Counted from the stretch's first letter, positions 31,928 through 40,282 are shown. The stretch: DNA of 64,000 nucleotides from Palsa-465 sp963800475 (GCA_963800475.1 CAWDAZ010000004.1:186001-250000), one strand, 5' to 3'. Notes: a model not told the origin generated them from the sequence alone. Program-made: numbers and translations.

Positions 31928-32968
31928 GTGCCGCGCACGCTAGTCACCGGTGGGTCGGGCTTCATCGGGTCGCACGTCACCCGGCTGCTGGTCGAGCGCG
32001 GCGACGAGGTGAGCGTGCTGACCCGCAAGGGGTCGAACCCGAGCTCGCTCGACGAGCTAGGTGTCAAGGTGGTGCGCGGGGACGTCACCGACCGGGCTTC
32101 GATGCGCCGCGCGCTCCGGGGTGTCGAGCGGCTGTTCCACCTCGCCGGCGCGGCGAGCCTCGGGCTGTCTCGCGAACGGCTGTTCAGGCTGAACGTGGAG
32201 GGCACGAGGATCGTGCTCGAGGAGGCGCTGCGAGCGGAGGTCGAGCGGGCGGTGCTGACCTCCTCGGCGAGCGCCACCGGCCCCGCGCCCGAGGGGTCCG
32301 TCGCCGACGAGCGGAGCGTCTGGGACGCCGGCCGATACCGGATCCCGTACGTCGACTCGAAGCACGCCGCCGAGGTCGAGGCGCTGCGGCTGGTCGGGCG
32401 TGGTCTACCGCTCGTGATCGTCAACCCCGCGTTCGTGCTCGGCGCGGGCGACAGCGGGCGGTCCTCGACGGTGCTCGTGCTGCGGTTCCTGCGCCGGCAG
32501 ATCCCGGCGTACGTGAACGGGACAATGAACATCGTCGGCGTCGAAGACGTCGCCCGCGGACACCTGCTCGCCGACGAGCGAGGCGAGCCCGGGGAGCGCT
32601 ACATCCTCGGCAACCGGAACTTCACGCTCGACCGGTTGTTCGCCGACCTCGGGCGTCTGTCGGGAGTCGAGCCGCCGGCGCTCAAGCTGTCGCTCCCCGT
32701 GGCGCTGGCGCTGTCCTCGGCGGCCGAGCGGGTCGGCGGGGCAGGGATGCCGACGCCGGTCGAGGTCCGCGCGTCGTCGCTGAACTGGGCGTACTCGAAC
32801 CGGAAGGCGAAGCGGGCACTCGGGTGGCGCACCTCCCCGCACGAGGACTGCCTCGAGGAGACGATCGCGTGGTACCGGGCGACCGAGGTGTCCGGGATCG
32901 CCAGTCCGGGGGCCCGCCAGCCGCTACCGCTGCGGGTCGCGGGCGGTTTGCTGCGGCGTATTTTCTAG
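31928..32968 (+). CDS. NAD-dependent epimerase/dehydratase family protein
   Basis: 346 residues, extended SDR. TLVTGGSGFIGSHVTRLL is the NAD-binding motif; the catalytic pair is YVDSK; LFHLAGAASLGLSRERLFRL and VNPAFVLGAGDSGRSSTV are typical of the dihydroflavonol-reductase/HpnA-like group. Hopanoid-associated sugar epimerase is one possibility but no hopanoid genes are near. GTG start supported by the upstream -10 box. Four bases separate it from the next gene. Confidence 0.83.
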   Translation: MPRTLVTGGSGFIGSHVTRLLVERGDEVSVLTRKGSNPSSLDELGVKVVRGDVTDRASMRRALRGVERLFHLAGAASLGLSRERLFRLNVEGTRIVLEEALRAEVERAVLTSSASATGPAPEGSVADERSVWDAGRYRIPYVDSKHAAEVEALRLVGRGLPLVIVNPAFVLGAGDSGRSSTVLVLRFLRRQIPAYVNGTMNIVGVEDVARGHLLADERGEPGERYILGNRNFTLDRLFADLGRLSGVEPPALKLSLPVALALSSAAERVGGAGMPTPVEVRASSLNWAYSNRKAKRALGWRTSPHEDCLEETIAWYRATEVSGIASPGARQPLPLRVAGGLLRRIF

Positions 32969-32972
32969 TCCG

Positions 32973-33218
32973 ATGGCGACCCTGTACCGGTGCTCGACCC
33001 CGACGGACTGGTTGTGCCCATGCGGCCGGGTGGCGCGCGCCTTGGAGCGGGACGGTGTCGCCTACGAAGCGGTGCGGGTCCCCCAGCGCCGCTCGGAGCG
33101 CCCCGAGGTCGAGGCGCTCACCGGCCAGCGGCGGGTCCCGGTGCTGGTGATCGACGGTGAGGCGATCTGCGACTCGCGGCGGATCGTGGAGCACCTGCGG
33201 TCACGCCGCGCTCGGTGA
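32973..33218 (+). CDS. Glutathione S-transferase N-terminal domain / glutaredoxin-like protein
   Basis: 81 residues. A thioredoxin fold with CPCG (residues 15-18) in place of CPxC, the cis-Pro in RRVPVLVIDGEAICDSRRIV and no C-terminal helical domain. It could be a small thiol reductase. Its last 100 nt overlap the end of mtnA on the other strand. Close behind the epimerase gene, so probably co-transcribed. Confidence 0.75.
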   Translation: MATLYRCSTPTDWLCPCGRVARALERDGVAYEAVRVPQRRSERPEVEALTGQRRVPVLVIDGEAICDSRRIVEHLRSRRAR

Positions 33219-34143
33219 CGAGCGCGGTCACGAGCGCCGCCGGCGTGACATCGAATGCCGGGTTGCGGACCGGGACGTCTGCGAGCGCCGCGAGCCGCCT
33301 CACCTCATCCGCGTCGCGCTGCTCGATCACGATCTGCGCTCCGGTCGGGCACGCCGGGTCGATCGTCGAGGTCGGGCCGGCGACCACGAACGGGATGTTG
33401 GCGGCGGCCGCGGCGAGCGCCAGCGGGTAGGTACCGACCTTGTTGGCGACATCGCCGTTGGCGGCCACGCGGTCGCACCCCACGATCACCGCGCCCACCT
33501 CGCCGGACGCGATCAGGCCCGCGGCGGCGCCGTCGACGATCAGCTCGAACGGAATCCCCAGCCGTTGCAGCTCGTAGGTGGTCAGCCGCGCGCCCTGCAG
33601 CAGCGGACGCGTCTCGGTGACGATCGCCTTCTCGAGCCGGCCGCGCGCCGCCAGCTCGGCGATCACGGCGAGTGCGGTGCCGCGCCCCGGCGCGGCCAGC
33701 GCGCCGGTGTTGCAGTGGGTGAGGACGGTGCCGGCGTCGGCGAGCAGGTCCGCGCCGTGGGCCGCGATCGCTGCGCTGGCCGCCTCCTCCTCGGCCTCGA
33801 TCGCGCGAGCCTCGCCCAGCGCCGCCGCCACGGGGTCGGCTCCCGACGCGGTCTGAGCGGCGGCGCGGACCCGGTCGACCGCGTGCGCGAGGTTGACGGC
33901 GGTCGGGCGCGCCGCGCGCAGCACGTCGCAGGCGCGGTCGAGTGCCGCGGGGTCCCGGCGCAGCTCGAGCGCGACCCCGTACGCGGCGGCGACCCCGATC
34001 AGCGGCGCGCCGCGGATCGCCAGCCGCTGGATCGCCCCGGCGACATCGGCGGCGGAGCGGAGCGCGAGCTCGTGCTCGCGCCCCGGAAGCGCGGTCTGGT
34101 CGAGCGCGTGCAGGACCTCGCCGTCGAAGCGAAGCGCTTGCAG
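33118..34143 (-). CDS. mtnA: S-methyl-5-thioribose-1-phosphate isomerase
   Basis: About 341 residues, methionine salvage enzyme converting MTR-1-P to MTRu-1-P. Diagnostic motifs: IRGAPLIGVAAAYGVALEL, LTHCNTGALAAPGRGTAL (catalytic Cys), VTETRPLLQGARLTTYEL and VIVGCDRVAANGDVANKVGT (catalytic Asp). No ATG, GTG or TTG lies near the expected N-terminus; CTG 34143, with AGGAG 8 nt upstream, gives LQALRFDGEVLHALDQT, the normal family start. The C-terminus runs about 25 residues past the family end, over the convergent GST-like gene. Confidence 0.85.
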   Translation of the reverse strand: MQALRFDGEVLHALDQTALPGREHELALRSAADVAGAIQRLAIRGAPLIGVAAAYGVALELRRDPAALDRACDVLRAARPTAVNLAHAVDRVRAAAQTASGADPVAAALGEARAIEAEEEAASAAIAAHGADLLADAGTVLTHCNTGALAAPGRGTALAVIAELAARGRLEKAIVTETRPLLQGARLTTYELQRLGIPFELIVDGAAAGLIASGEVGAVIVGCDRVAANGDVANKVGTYPLALAAAAANIPFVVAGPTSTIDPACPTGAQIVIEQRDADEVRRLAALADVPVRNPAFDVTPAALVTALVTERGVTAGAPRSAASRRSPHRRSPAPGPAAGR

Positions 34144-34154
34144 CGCCGGAGCTC

Positions 34155-34553
34155 CTACAGCCGGTTCTCGATCGACAGCGGCGGAGCCTCGGCGGGCCGA
34201 GCGGGCTCGGCAGGCTCCGCTTGGCCGTTCTCGGCTCCGAGCAGCTCCTGCAGCTCGCCCGACTCGTACATCTCGGTGACGATGTCGCAGCCGCCGACGA
34301 GCTCGCCGTCGACGAACAGCTGCGGGATCGTCGGCCAGTTGGAGAGCGCCGAGAGCTCCTGGCGGATCCGGGGGTCGGGCAGCACGTCGACGGCGGCGAA
34401 CCCCCGGCCGACCGACTGCAGGATCGCCACCGTGCGGGCCGAGAAGCCGCACGCGGGCTGGTCGGGCGTGCCCTTCATGAACAGGATCACGTCGTTGCCG
34501 GAGATCGCCTTGCCGATCTCGTTGCGCAGGGGGTTGGTGGTCTCGTCACTCAT
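34155..34553 (-). CDS. Monothiol glutaredoxin, Grx4 family (CGFS type)
   Basis: 132 residues. CGFS is at residues 35-38 in MKGTPDQPACGFSARTV, followed by WPTIPQLFVDGELVGGCDIV, the glutathione-binding and cis-Pro parts. CGFS glutaredoxins carry a [2Fe-2S] cluster, usually shared with a BolA protein, and the next gene upstream is BolA. A Glu/Pro-rich tail (about 110-132) is extra. Only 11 nt separate it from mtnA. Confidence 0.92.
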   Translation of the reverse strand: MSDETTNPLRNEIGKAISGNDVILFMKGTPDQPACGFSARTVAILQSVGRGFAAVDVLPDPRIRQELSALSNWPTIPQLFVDGELVGGCDIVTEMYESGELQELLGAENGQAEPAEPARPAEAPPLSIENRL

Positions 34554-34560
34554 ACGGGTC

Positions 34561-34782
34561 TCACTCCAGTCTGGTCTGGATCGACAGTGCGTGGATGCGG
34601 CCGCCCAACTCGTCGCCGAACACGTCGTACACGAGCCGGTGCTGGGCGATGCGGCTGAGGCCTTCGAACGCGGGCGTCGCGACGACCGCATTGAAGTGAT
34701 GCCCGTCGCCGCTAACCTCGGCTCGCGCCCCCGGAATCGCGGCCTCGATTCGCTGTTTCAGCTCCTCTGGAGTCGCCGACAC
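34561..34782 (-). CDS. bolA: BolA family protein
   Basis: 73 residues. The fold motif is SGDGHHFNAVVATPAFEGLS followed by RIAQHRLVYDVFGDELGGRI and a final IHALSIQTRL. The His pair of GHHF fits cluster ligation with a CGFS glutaredoxin, encoded 7 nt downstream. GTG start. Divergent from the Fe-S carrier gene at 34828; the three likely form one Fe-S trafficking module. Confidence 0.9.
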   Translation of the reverse strand: MSATPEELKQRIEAAIPGARAEVSGDGHHFNAVVATPAFEGLSRIAQHRLVYDVFGDELGGRIHALSIQTRLE

Positions 34783-34812
34783 AGCCCAAGCGTAGCGGCC
34801 CGGACCCGTCGC

Positions 34813-34818
34813 TATACT
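34813..34818 (+). promoter_or_regulatory. -10 box TATACT
   Basis: TATACT ends 9 nt before ATG 34828 of the Fe-S carrier gene. The best match to the consensus -10 among the short-leader genes of this window. Confidence 0.5.
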
Positions 34819-34827
34819 TGCTGAAGC

Positions 34828-35181
34828 ATGATTACGCTGACAGACAAGGGCGCGGAGAAGGTGCAGGAGTTTCTGGCCACGCAGGCCGCCGTCGCCGAGA
34901 CGGCCGGGCTGCGGGTCGGCGTCCGCGGCGGCGGTTGCTCGGGGTTCCAGTACGCACTCGCATTCGACGAGCAGCGCGACGGGGACACGGTTTTCGAGGA
35001 CAAGGGCATCCGTCTGCTGGTCGACACCCAGAGCCTTCCGTACGTGTCCGGCTCAACGATCGATTTCGTCGATGGCCTCCAGGGCGCCGGCTTCAAGGTC
35101 GACAACCCGAACGTGATCGCGGCGTGTGGCTGCGGCTCGTCGTTCCGGGTCGCCGAAGAGGAAGAGGTCTCGGCCGTCTAA
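34828..35181 (+). CDS. erpA: Iron-sulfur cluster carrier/insertion protein (IscA/ErpA family)
   Basis: 117 residues, A-type carrier that passes Fe-S clusters to apo-proteins. The three conserved Cys are Cys37 (RGGGCSGFQY) and Cys100/Cys102 (AACGCGSSF). The N-terminus ITLTDKGAEKVQEFLATQ and GSTIDFVDGLQGAGFKVDNP are typical. Assigning erpA rather than iscA is conventional for an isolated copy. Followed by an intrinsic terminator at 35275. Confidence 0.9.
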   Translation: MITLTDKGAEKVQEFLATQAAVAETAGLRVGVRGGGCSGFQYALAFDEQRDGDTVFEDKGIRLLVDTQSLPYVSGSTIDFVDGLQGAGFKVDNPNVIAACGCGSSFRVAEEEEVSAV

Positions 35182-35274
35182 GCCTTTGCGCTCGCGCGTC
35201 CGCTGGGCGTGGGCGTGAGCGTGGGCGGCGCCAGCCGTCTAACCCCGGCTTGTAGCAATTGCATCTTGGGCGAT

Positions 35275-35300
35275 AACTCGCGCTATGCGCGAGTTTCTTC
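35275..35300 (+). terminator. Intrinsic terminator after the Fe-S carrier gene
   Basis: AACTCGCGC and GCGCGAGTT form a perfect 9-bp stem with a TAT loop, followed by TCTTC. It lies in the 176-nt gap before the convergent glycosylase gene. The rest of the gap is GTGGGCGT-rich sequence with no gene I can support, plus one copy of a 14-bp repeat (TACGCCGGCGTCGC, 35329 and 35359). Confidence 0.6.
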
Positions 35301-35357
35301 CCACAATGGCCCGGGGTGCGCCTCCCGCTACGCCGGCGTCGCCGTTAAGCCCCCCGA

Positions 35358-36029
35358 TTACGCCGGCGTCGCTGCCAGCGACCTCCACAAGTAGAGCGAC
35401 GCCAGCGTCCGGTACGGGCGCCACGGCTCGCCGATCTCCTCCATCTGCTCTGGTCCCGGAAGCTCCTCCAGGCCGTAGCAGAGCATCATCGCCCGCCTGA
35501 TCCCCAGGTCGCCGACCGGCAGCACATCAGGACGCTCGAGATGGAACATCAGGAACATGTCGGCCGTCCAGGGGCCGAGTCCCTTGACCGCGACGAGCTC
35601 GGCTGTCACCTGCTCGTCGGGCAGGCGGTCGAGCTGCTCGAGCTCGAGCGAGCCGTCGACCACGTGCTCGGCGAGCGAGCGCAGGAACTGCACCTTCGAC
35701 CGCGACAGACCGGCGGCCGCCCGGAGTTCCTCGGGATCGTCCTCGAGCACCTCGACCGGGGTCGGTGGGCGTCCGCCGAAACGATCCGTGAGCCGCGTGT
35801 AGATCGCCCGGGCCGCCTTGGTCGACAGCTGCTGGCCGACGATCGAGCGGATCAGGGCGCCGTAGTGGTCTCCCGGATCCAGGCCGCGTCGCGGGTCGCC
35901 GAGCCCGTCGGCGCCGATCTCGTCGATCAGCTCGCGGATCACCGGGTCGGCAGCACGCAGATGCTCGCGGGCCTGGGCCGTGTGGACGCCGCGGTCTGGA
36001 ACCGCGGAGCTGTTAGGGCTGGCCGGCAA
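35358..36029 (-). CDS. DNA-3-methyladenine glycosylase II-like (HhH-GPD)
   Basis: 223 residues, base-excision repair. The helix-hairpin-helix is LVAVKGLGPWTADMFLMFHL and the catalytic Asp lies in VLPVGDLGIRRAM. HYGALIRSIVGQQLSTKAAR is the first catalytic-domain helix. No Fe-S cluster Cys, so AlkA/MAG-like rather than Nth/MutY. TTG start within the end of the upstream reductase gene (17-nt overlap), so likely coupled to it. Confidence 0.87.
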   Translation of the reverse strand: MPASPNSSAVPDRGVHTAQAREHLRAADPVIRELIDEIGADGLGDPRRGLDPGDHYGALIRSIVGQQLSTKAARAIYTRLTDRFGGRPPTPVEVLEDDPEELRAAAGLSRSKVQFLRSLAEHVVDGSLELEQLDRLPDEQVTAELVAVKGLGPWTADMFLMFHLERPDVLPVGDLGIRRAMMLCYGLEELPGPEQMEEIGEPWRPYRTLASLYLWRSLAATPA

Positions 36030-37056
36030 CGACGCCCGGGACGCCGGTGTTGGTCGAGTACTTGGGCTGGATCTTCGTGTCGGGGCGGATCTCGTGGACC
36101 GCCTGGGCGACGGCGATCGCGGACTCCGCGAACCCGGTCGCGATCAGCTTCAGCTTGCCGTCGAACGTGGTGATGTCGCCGCACGCCCAGACCCGCTCCA
36201 GCGATGTCTTCATCAGCGAGTCGACGACGATCGCGCCCTTCTGGACCTCGAAGCCCCATTCCTTGAGCGGACCGAGCGCGGTCTTGAAGCCGAGCTGCAG
36301 AAGGATCGCGTCGACCTCGAGCTCGAGCTCGTGCTCCTCGTCGTCGGAGTGGAACAGCCGCACCCGCTCGATGCCGCCGTCGCCGGACACCTCCTTGATC
36401 TGGAACGGCACGTGCAGCATCACATCGCCGCGATCGGCCGCCTCGAGTACCTGGCCGACGGTCAGCTCGTGCGCGCGGAAGCCCTCGCGGCGGTGGACCA
36501 GCCGCACCTCGGCCGCGGTGTCGAGCAGGTTGACGACCCAGTCGCACGCCGAATCGCCGCCGCCGACGATCAGCACCCGCTTGCCCTCGAACACCGATTT
36601 CTCGCCGACGATGTAGTGGGCGCCCTTGCCTTCCCACGGAGTCATGTCGTAGCCCGGGAGCTTCTTGGGCTCGAACGCGCCGTGTCCGCCGGCGACGATC
36701 ACCGTCCTCGAGCGCAGCTCGCCGCGGTCGGTGTGCAGGACGGCGACACGGTCCTCCCCCTCGCCCTCCCACGAGATCGTCTCTGCGGTCGTGTTCAGGT
36801 GGACCGGGACGTCGAACTGCTCGATCGCCTGCTCGCGGAGCAGCTCGACGAGGTCGCGCGCCAGCACCTTGGGGTGGCCGGGCACGTCGAAGATCCACTT
36901 CTCCGGGTACAGCGTCGTCAGCTGGCCGCCGAGCTCGGGAAGCGAGTCGATGACCCGCGCCGAGGACTCGCGCATCCCCGCCCAGAACGCCGTCGCCAAG
37001 CCGACCGGCCCGGCGCCGATCACGGTGATGTCGCGGACCTCGTCGAAGTCCGTCAT
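36013..37056 (-). CDS. Ferredoxin/flavodoxin-NADP+ reductase, thioredoxin-reductase-like
   Basis: 347 residues. FAD motif ITVIGAGPVGLATAFWAGM, NADPH motif VLIVGGGDSACDWVVNLLD, and WACGDITTFDGKLKLIATGF at the end. There is no CxxC redox pair, which separates it from thioredoxin reductase and matches YumC-type ferredoxin-NADP reductases. ATG 37056 overlaps the hemQ stop (ATGA), an operon that suggests reducing power or redox supply tied to heme synthesis. Confidence 0.88.
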   Translation of the reverse strand: MTDFDEVRDITVIGAGPVGLATAFWAGMRESSARVIDSLPELGGQLTTLYPEKWIFDVPGHPKVLARDLVELLREQAIEQFDVPVHLNTTAETISWEGEGEDRVAVLHTDRGELRSRTVIVAGGHGAFEPKKLPGYDMTPWEGKGAHYIVGEKSVFEGKRVLIVGGGDSACDWVVNLLDTAAEVRLVHRREGFRAHELTVGQVLEAADRGDVMLHVPFQIKEVSGDGGIERVRLFHSDDEEHELELEVDAILLQLGFKTALGPLKEWGFEVQKGAIVVDSLMKTSLERVWACGDITTFDGKLKLIATGFAESAIAVAQAVHEIRPDTKIQPKYSTNTGVPGVVAGQP

Positions 37057-37790
37057 GGCGCACCCACGGTCAGGGCGGCCCCGTCGAGTGCGCCGAGGGC
37101 GCGTTCGACCGAGCACGAGATGCACGTGAACGTCGGGGTGTCGCGCAGCGTGTACGCACTCGACTCGGTGGTGCGCAGGCGCTGGACGAGGTCGAGGAAG
37201 TCGGCCGGGTTGTCGGTCTCGAACGCGACCACGAACTCCTGGTCGTCGAGCCCGAACGAGTAGCTCGTGTTGAGGTCGACCGACGGGTACTCGCGCCCGA
37301 CCTTGATGTGCTCCTGCATGATCCGCCAGCGCTCGTCGGAGGGCAGCGCGTACCAAGCCCGCGTCTTTACGAACGGATACACGAACAGGTACTTGCCGTG
37401 CGCGGGGCGGACCTCGAGCCGCGACTCGTCGGAGTACTCCGAGGGCTTCGTCATCGCCAGGAACGAGTACGGGATCGTGCACCACTTGACGAGCCCGCTC
37501 TGCGCGAGCACGACGTGGAACTCGTGGATGCGCTCGAGGTTCTGAGCCTGGCTGAGAATCATCAGGTCGGCGTCGCCGCGAGTGCCGACCAGCGAAAACG
37601 CGCGCAGCAGGTGTCCGTCGGCGAAATCCTCGCAGGCGGCGATGAACTCGCGCTTGTCGGCTTCGCGGCGCTCGTCGTCAAGCCGCCGCCAAGCCGAATC
37701 CACCTTCAGGAAGGTGTATTTCACGAAATGGCGGGAAGGCACCTCGGGTTTGATGATACGCAGGAGATCGTGGGCTTTTTCGGAACCCAA
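37053..37790 (-). CDS. hemQ: Coproheme decarboxylase (chlorite dismutase family)
   Basis: About 245 residues. Converts Fe-coproporphyrin III to heme b in the coproporphyrin route of Gram-positive bacteria. The proximal heme His161 is in MQEHIKVGREYPSVDLNTSY, and YPFVKTRAWYALPSDER carries the candidate catalytic Tyr138. SFGLDDQEFVVAFETDNPAD completes the family pattern. No Arg-distal motif of true chlorite dismutase is evident. TTG 37790 is the upstream-most start; GTG 37742 is an alternative that begins at PSRHFVKYTF, closer to usual family starts. Confidence 0.88.
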   Translation of the reverse strand: MGSEKAHDLLRIIKPEVPSRHFVKYTFLKVDSAWRRLDDERREADKREFIAACEDFADGHLLRAFSLVGTRGDADLMILSQAQNLERIHEFHVVLAQSGLVKWCTIPYSFLAMTKPSEYSDESRLEVRPAHGKYLFVYPFVKTRAWYALPSDERWRIMQEHIKVGREYPSVDLNTSYSFGLDDQEFVVAFETDNPADFLDLVQRLRTTESSAYTLRDTPTFTCISCSVERALGALDGAALTVGAP

Positions 37791-37818
37791 GTCTGAGCAG
37801 CGCCCCTGAATCAGCGAC

Positions 37819-37824
37819 TATTCT
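37819..37824 (+). promoter_or_regulatory. -10-like TATTCT
   Basis: TATTCT ends 8 nt before ATG 37833 of the glycosyltransferase-flippase gene. Confidence 0.4.
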
Positions 37825-37832
37825 TAAGGCCC

Positions 37833-40196
37833 ATGCGCATCGCGCTTCTGTCGCCGTACTCGTGGACGTATCCGGGCGGCGTGACGAGACACATCGAGGC
37901 GCTCGCCGAGCACCTCCTCAAACAGGGCCATCACGTTCGTGTGCTGGCCCCCTACGACCCGCCCGGGCGCTACTCCGCGGCGCTGCACCGGGGTGCGCGC
38001 CCGCAGGAGCTGGGCGCGCCCGACTACCTGGTCCCGCTCGGGCGGACGATCGGGTTCAAGGCCAACGGCGCTGTCTCAAACCTGTCGCTGACGCCGTACG
38101 GGCTGAGCACCGCGCAGAAGGAGCTCCGTACCGGCCGCTACGACGTCGTGCACGTGCACGAGCCGATCGCGCCGATCCCGCCGTGGGTGATCACCGGCTC
38201 GATGCGGATGCCGCTGGTCGCCACGTTTCACACCTACAACGAGAACAAGCTCTCCAACGGGATCGCGAACCTGCTCGGCGCCCGGCAGATGTTCAACCGG
38301 TTGCACGTCCGGGTCGCGGTCTCCGAGGCGGCCGCCTGGACCGCGCGACGATTCTTCGGAGGTCACTACCGGATCATTCCCAACGGCGTCGAGGTCGACC
38401 CCGAGCAGGCGAGGCGGGCCGCTGAGCGTCCCACCGGCGAGGCGCTCCGGATCGTGTTCGTCGGGCAGGCGGTCGAGCGCAAGGGGCTGCCGCTGCTGCT
38501 GGGCGCATTCGAGGCGCTGCGCGAGCACATCCCCACCGAGCTGACGCTGATCGGGCCGACCGCCGATGAGCTGTCGCCGTTCCTGCTCGACACCCAGAAC
38601 GTTCGCGCGCTCGGAAAGGTCGACCACGAGACCAAGGACCGGGAGCTCGGGCAGGCCGACCTGCTGGTCGCCCCGTCGCTGCGCGGCGAGAGCTTCGGGA
38701 TGGTCCTCACCGAGGCGTTCGCCGCCGGAACCCCGGTCGTCGCCTCGAACATCCCCGGCTATCGCGACGTGGTCCGCGACGGCGTCGACGGTCTGCTGGT
38801 CCCGCCCGGCGATGCCCAGGCGCTCGCCGAGGTGCTCCGGGATCTGCACGAGGCACCGGAGCGGCGCGCCGAGCTGGCGCGCGGGGCGGCCCGGGACGTG
38901 GAGCGGTTCGCGTGGCCTCGAGTGACGAGCCAGCTGCTGAGCGCGTACGAGGACGCGATCGCAACGCCTGCCCCGCAGACAACCTCGCAGCGGGTCGCGG
39001 TCGGACTCGGGATCCGCGCGGCCGATCTGAAGCCCCACGTTCGCGCGCGGCGGCTGAAGACGCTCGAGCCGAAGACGCCCACCCAGCGCCGCGGCCGCGC
39101 GGCCGCGCTGGCGCGCCGCGGCGCGCTCGCGGCAGTGACGCTCGGCGGTGTCGGCCTCGCCTACTACGGCCTGCAGAAGATCGGGTTCAGCAACATCACC
39201 TCGGCGCTGCTCAACTCGAGCCCGACGTTCGTGCTGCTCGGGCTGGCGATCATGTGCAGCGCGATGGTCGCGCGGGCGTTCTCGTGGTACGCGATCCTCA
39301 AGGCGGCGCTGCCGCGAGCTCGGATCCGGCTGATCGACGCGATGCAGGGCACGATGATCGGGGTGTTGATGTCCTCGACGCTGCCGGCCCGGCTCGGCGA
39401 GCCCGCACGTGCGCTTGTCGTCTCGAGGCGCAGCGGCCGTCCCCGCCAGAACTTCCCGGTCGTCGCCGGGACGCTCGTCTCGCAGACGTTGCTGAACCTG
39501 CTCGCGCTGGCGATCCTCGCGGCGATCATGTTCTCGTCGGTCGACTTCTTCAACGGCCACGAGACCGCGCTGCTGGTGGTCGCGATCGTGCCGCTCGTAC
39601 TGCTCGTGTTCGTGCTCGTGCTCCCAGCGGTGCTGCGGCATCCGGCGACGCGGCGGTTCGCGCGGCTGCACGCCGCCGCCGACTCGATCCGGAACGGGCT
39701 GACGCGCGTCCGCGACGGGCTCGCGGTGTTCAAGCAGCCGCGGCTCGGGCTGATCGCGGCCGCGATGCAGCTCACCGCGTGGGGGCTCCAGGCGGTGTCG
39801 TGCTACATGCTGCTGATCGCGCTCGGGTTGGATCACCAGACCGGGTTCGCCGCGGCGGCGGCGGTGCTGTTCGCGGTCAACGTCACCGCGGTGCTCCCCG
39901 CGACGCCGGCCAACCTGGGCGTGTTCCAGGCCGCGTGTGCGACCGTGCTGCACACGGGCTGGCACGTCGGCTGGGGCGCAGGGGTCGCGTACGGCGTGAT
40001 CCTGCAGGCCGTCGAGGTCGCGACCGCGATCCTGATGGGGACGCCGGCGCTCGTCAAGGAGGGGATGTCGTGGCGCGAGGTCAAGATGCGCGCCATGCAC
40101 GCGACGCCCGTCAAGCTCACCGCCCGGCCCGTCGCCCGGCCCGCGGGGGGCACGGGCCGCACCCGTCCCGGCAGCGCCGCCCGCGCCGGCAGCTAG
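37833..40196 (+). CDS. GT4 glycosyltransferase fused to a flippase-like membrane domain
   Basis: 787 residues, two parts. Residues 1 to about 385 are a GT4 enzyme like PimA/PimC: IALLSPYSWTYPGGVTRHIE, VVHVHEPIAPIPPWV, and the EX7E site RGESFGMVLTEAFAAGTPVV. After a basic linker (about 390-430), residues 430-745 have about eight membrane segments of the LPG synthetase flippase-like (UPF0104) family: TMIGVLMSSTLPARLGEPAR and VTAVLPATPANLGVFQAACA. The fusion may make and move a glycolipid such as a mannosylated phosphoinositide. Basic tail rich in Pro and Arg. Substrates unknown. Confidence 0.88.
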   Translation: MRIALLSPYSWTYPGGVTRHIEALAEHLLKQGHHVRVLAPYDPPGRYSAALHRGARPQELGAPDYLVPLGRTIGFKANGAVSNLSLTPYGLSTAQKELRTGRYDVVHVHEPIAPIPPWVITGSMRMPLVATFHTYNENKLSNGIANLLGARQMFNRLHVRVAVSEAAAWTARRFFGGHYRIIPNGVEVDPEQARRAAERPTGEALRIVFVGQAVERKGLPLLLGAFEALREHIPTELTLIGPTADELSPFLLDTQNVRALGKVDHETKDRELGQADLLVAPSLRGESFGMVLTEAFAAGTPVVASNIPGYRDVVRDGVDGLLVPPGDAQALAEVLRDLHEAPERRAELARGAARDVERFAWPRVTSQLLSAYEDAIATPAPQTTSQRVAVGLGIRAADLKPHVRARRLKTLEPKTPTQRRGRAAALARRGALAAVTLGGVGLAYYGLQKIGFSNITSALLNSSPTFVLLGLAIMCSAMVARAFSWYAILKAALPRARIRLIDAMQGTMIGVLMSSTLPARLGEPARALVVSRRSGRPRQNFPVVAGTLVSQTLLNLLALAILAAIMFSSVDFFNGHETALLVVAIVPLVLLVFVLVLPAVLRHPATRRFARLHAAADSIRNGLTRVRDGLAVFKQPRLGLIAAAMQLTAWGLQAVSCYMLLIALGLDHQTGFAAAAAVLFAVNVTAVLPATPANLGVFQAACATVLHTGWHVGWGAGVAYGVILQAVEVATAILMGTPALVKEGMSWREVKMRAMHATPVKLTARPVARPAGGTGRTRPGSAARAGS

Positions 40197-40233
40197 CGGC
40201 CGCCGAGTCCCTAAGGAGCTAGCGGCCGCCGAG
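40191..40233. repeat. 17-bp direct repeat at the gene end
   Basis: AGCTAGCGGCCGCCGAG occurs at 40191-40207, overlapping the stop codon, and again at 40217-40233. Contains a NotI-like palindrome GCGGCCGC. Could be a small duplication. Confidence 0.6.
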
Positions 40234-40282
40234 CCCTGGCTTTCGACCGGCACCAGCCCCGGTGCCGCACAAGCAGGCTGAA

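Noticed and set aside
35329..35372. 14-bp repeat TACGCCGGCGTCGC in the glycosylase 3' region
   Set aside because: Only two copies, one inside the coding end; likely chance in GC-rich sequence.
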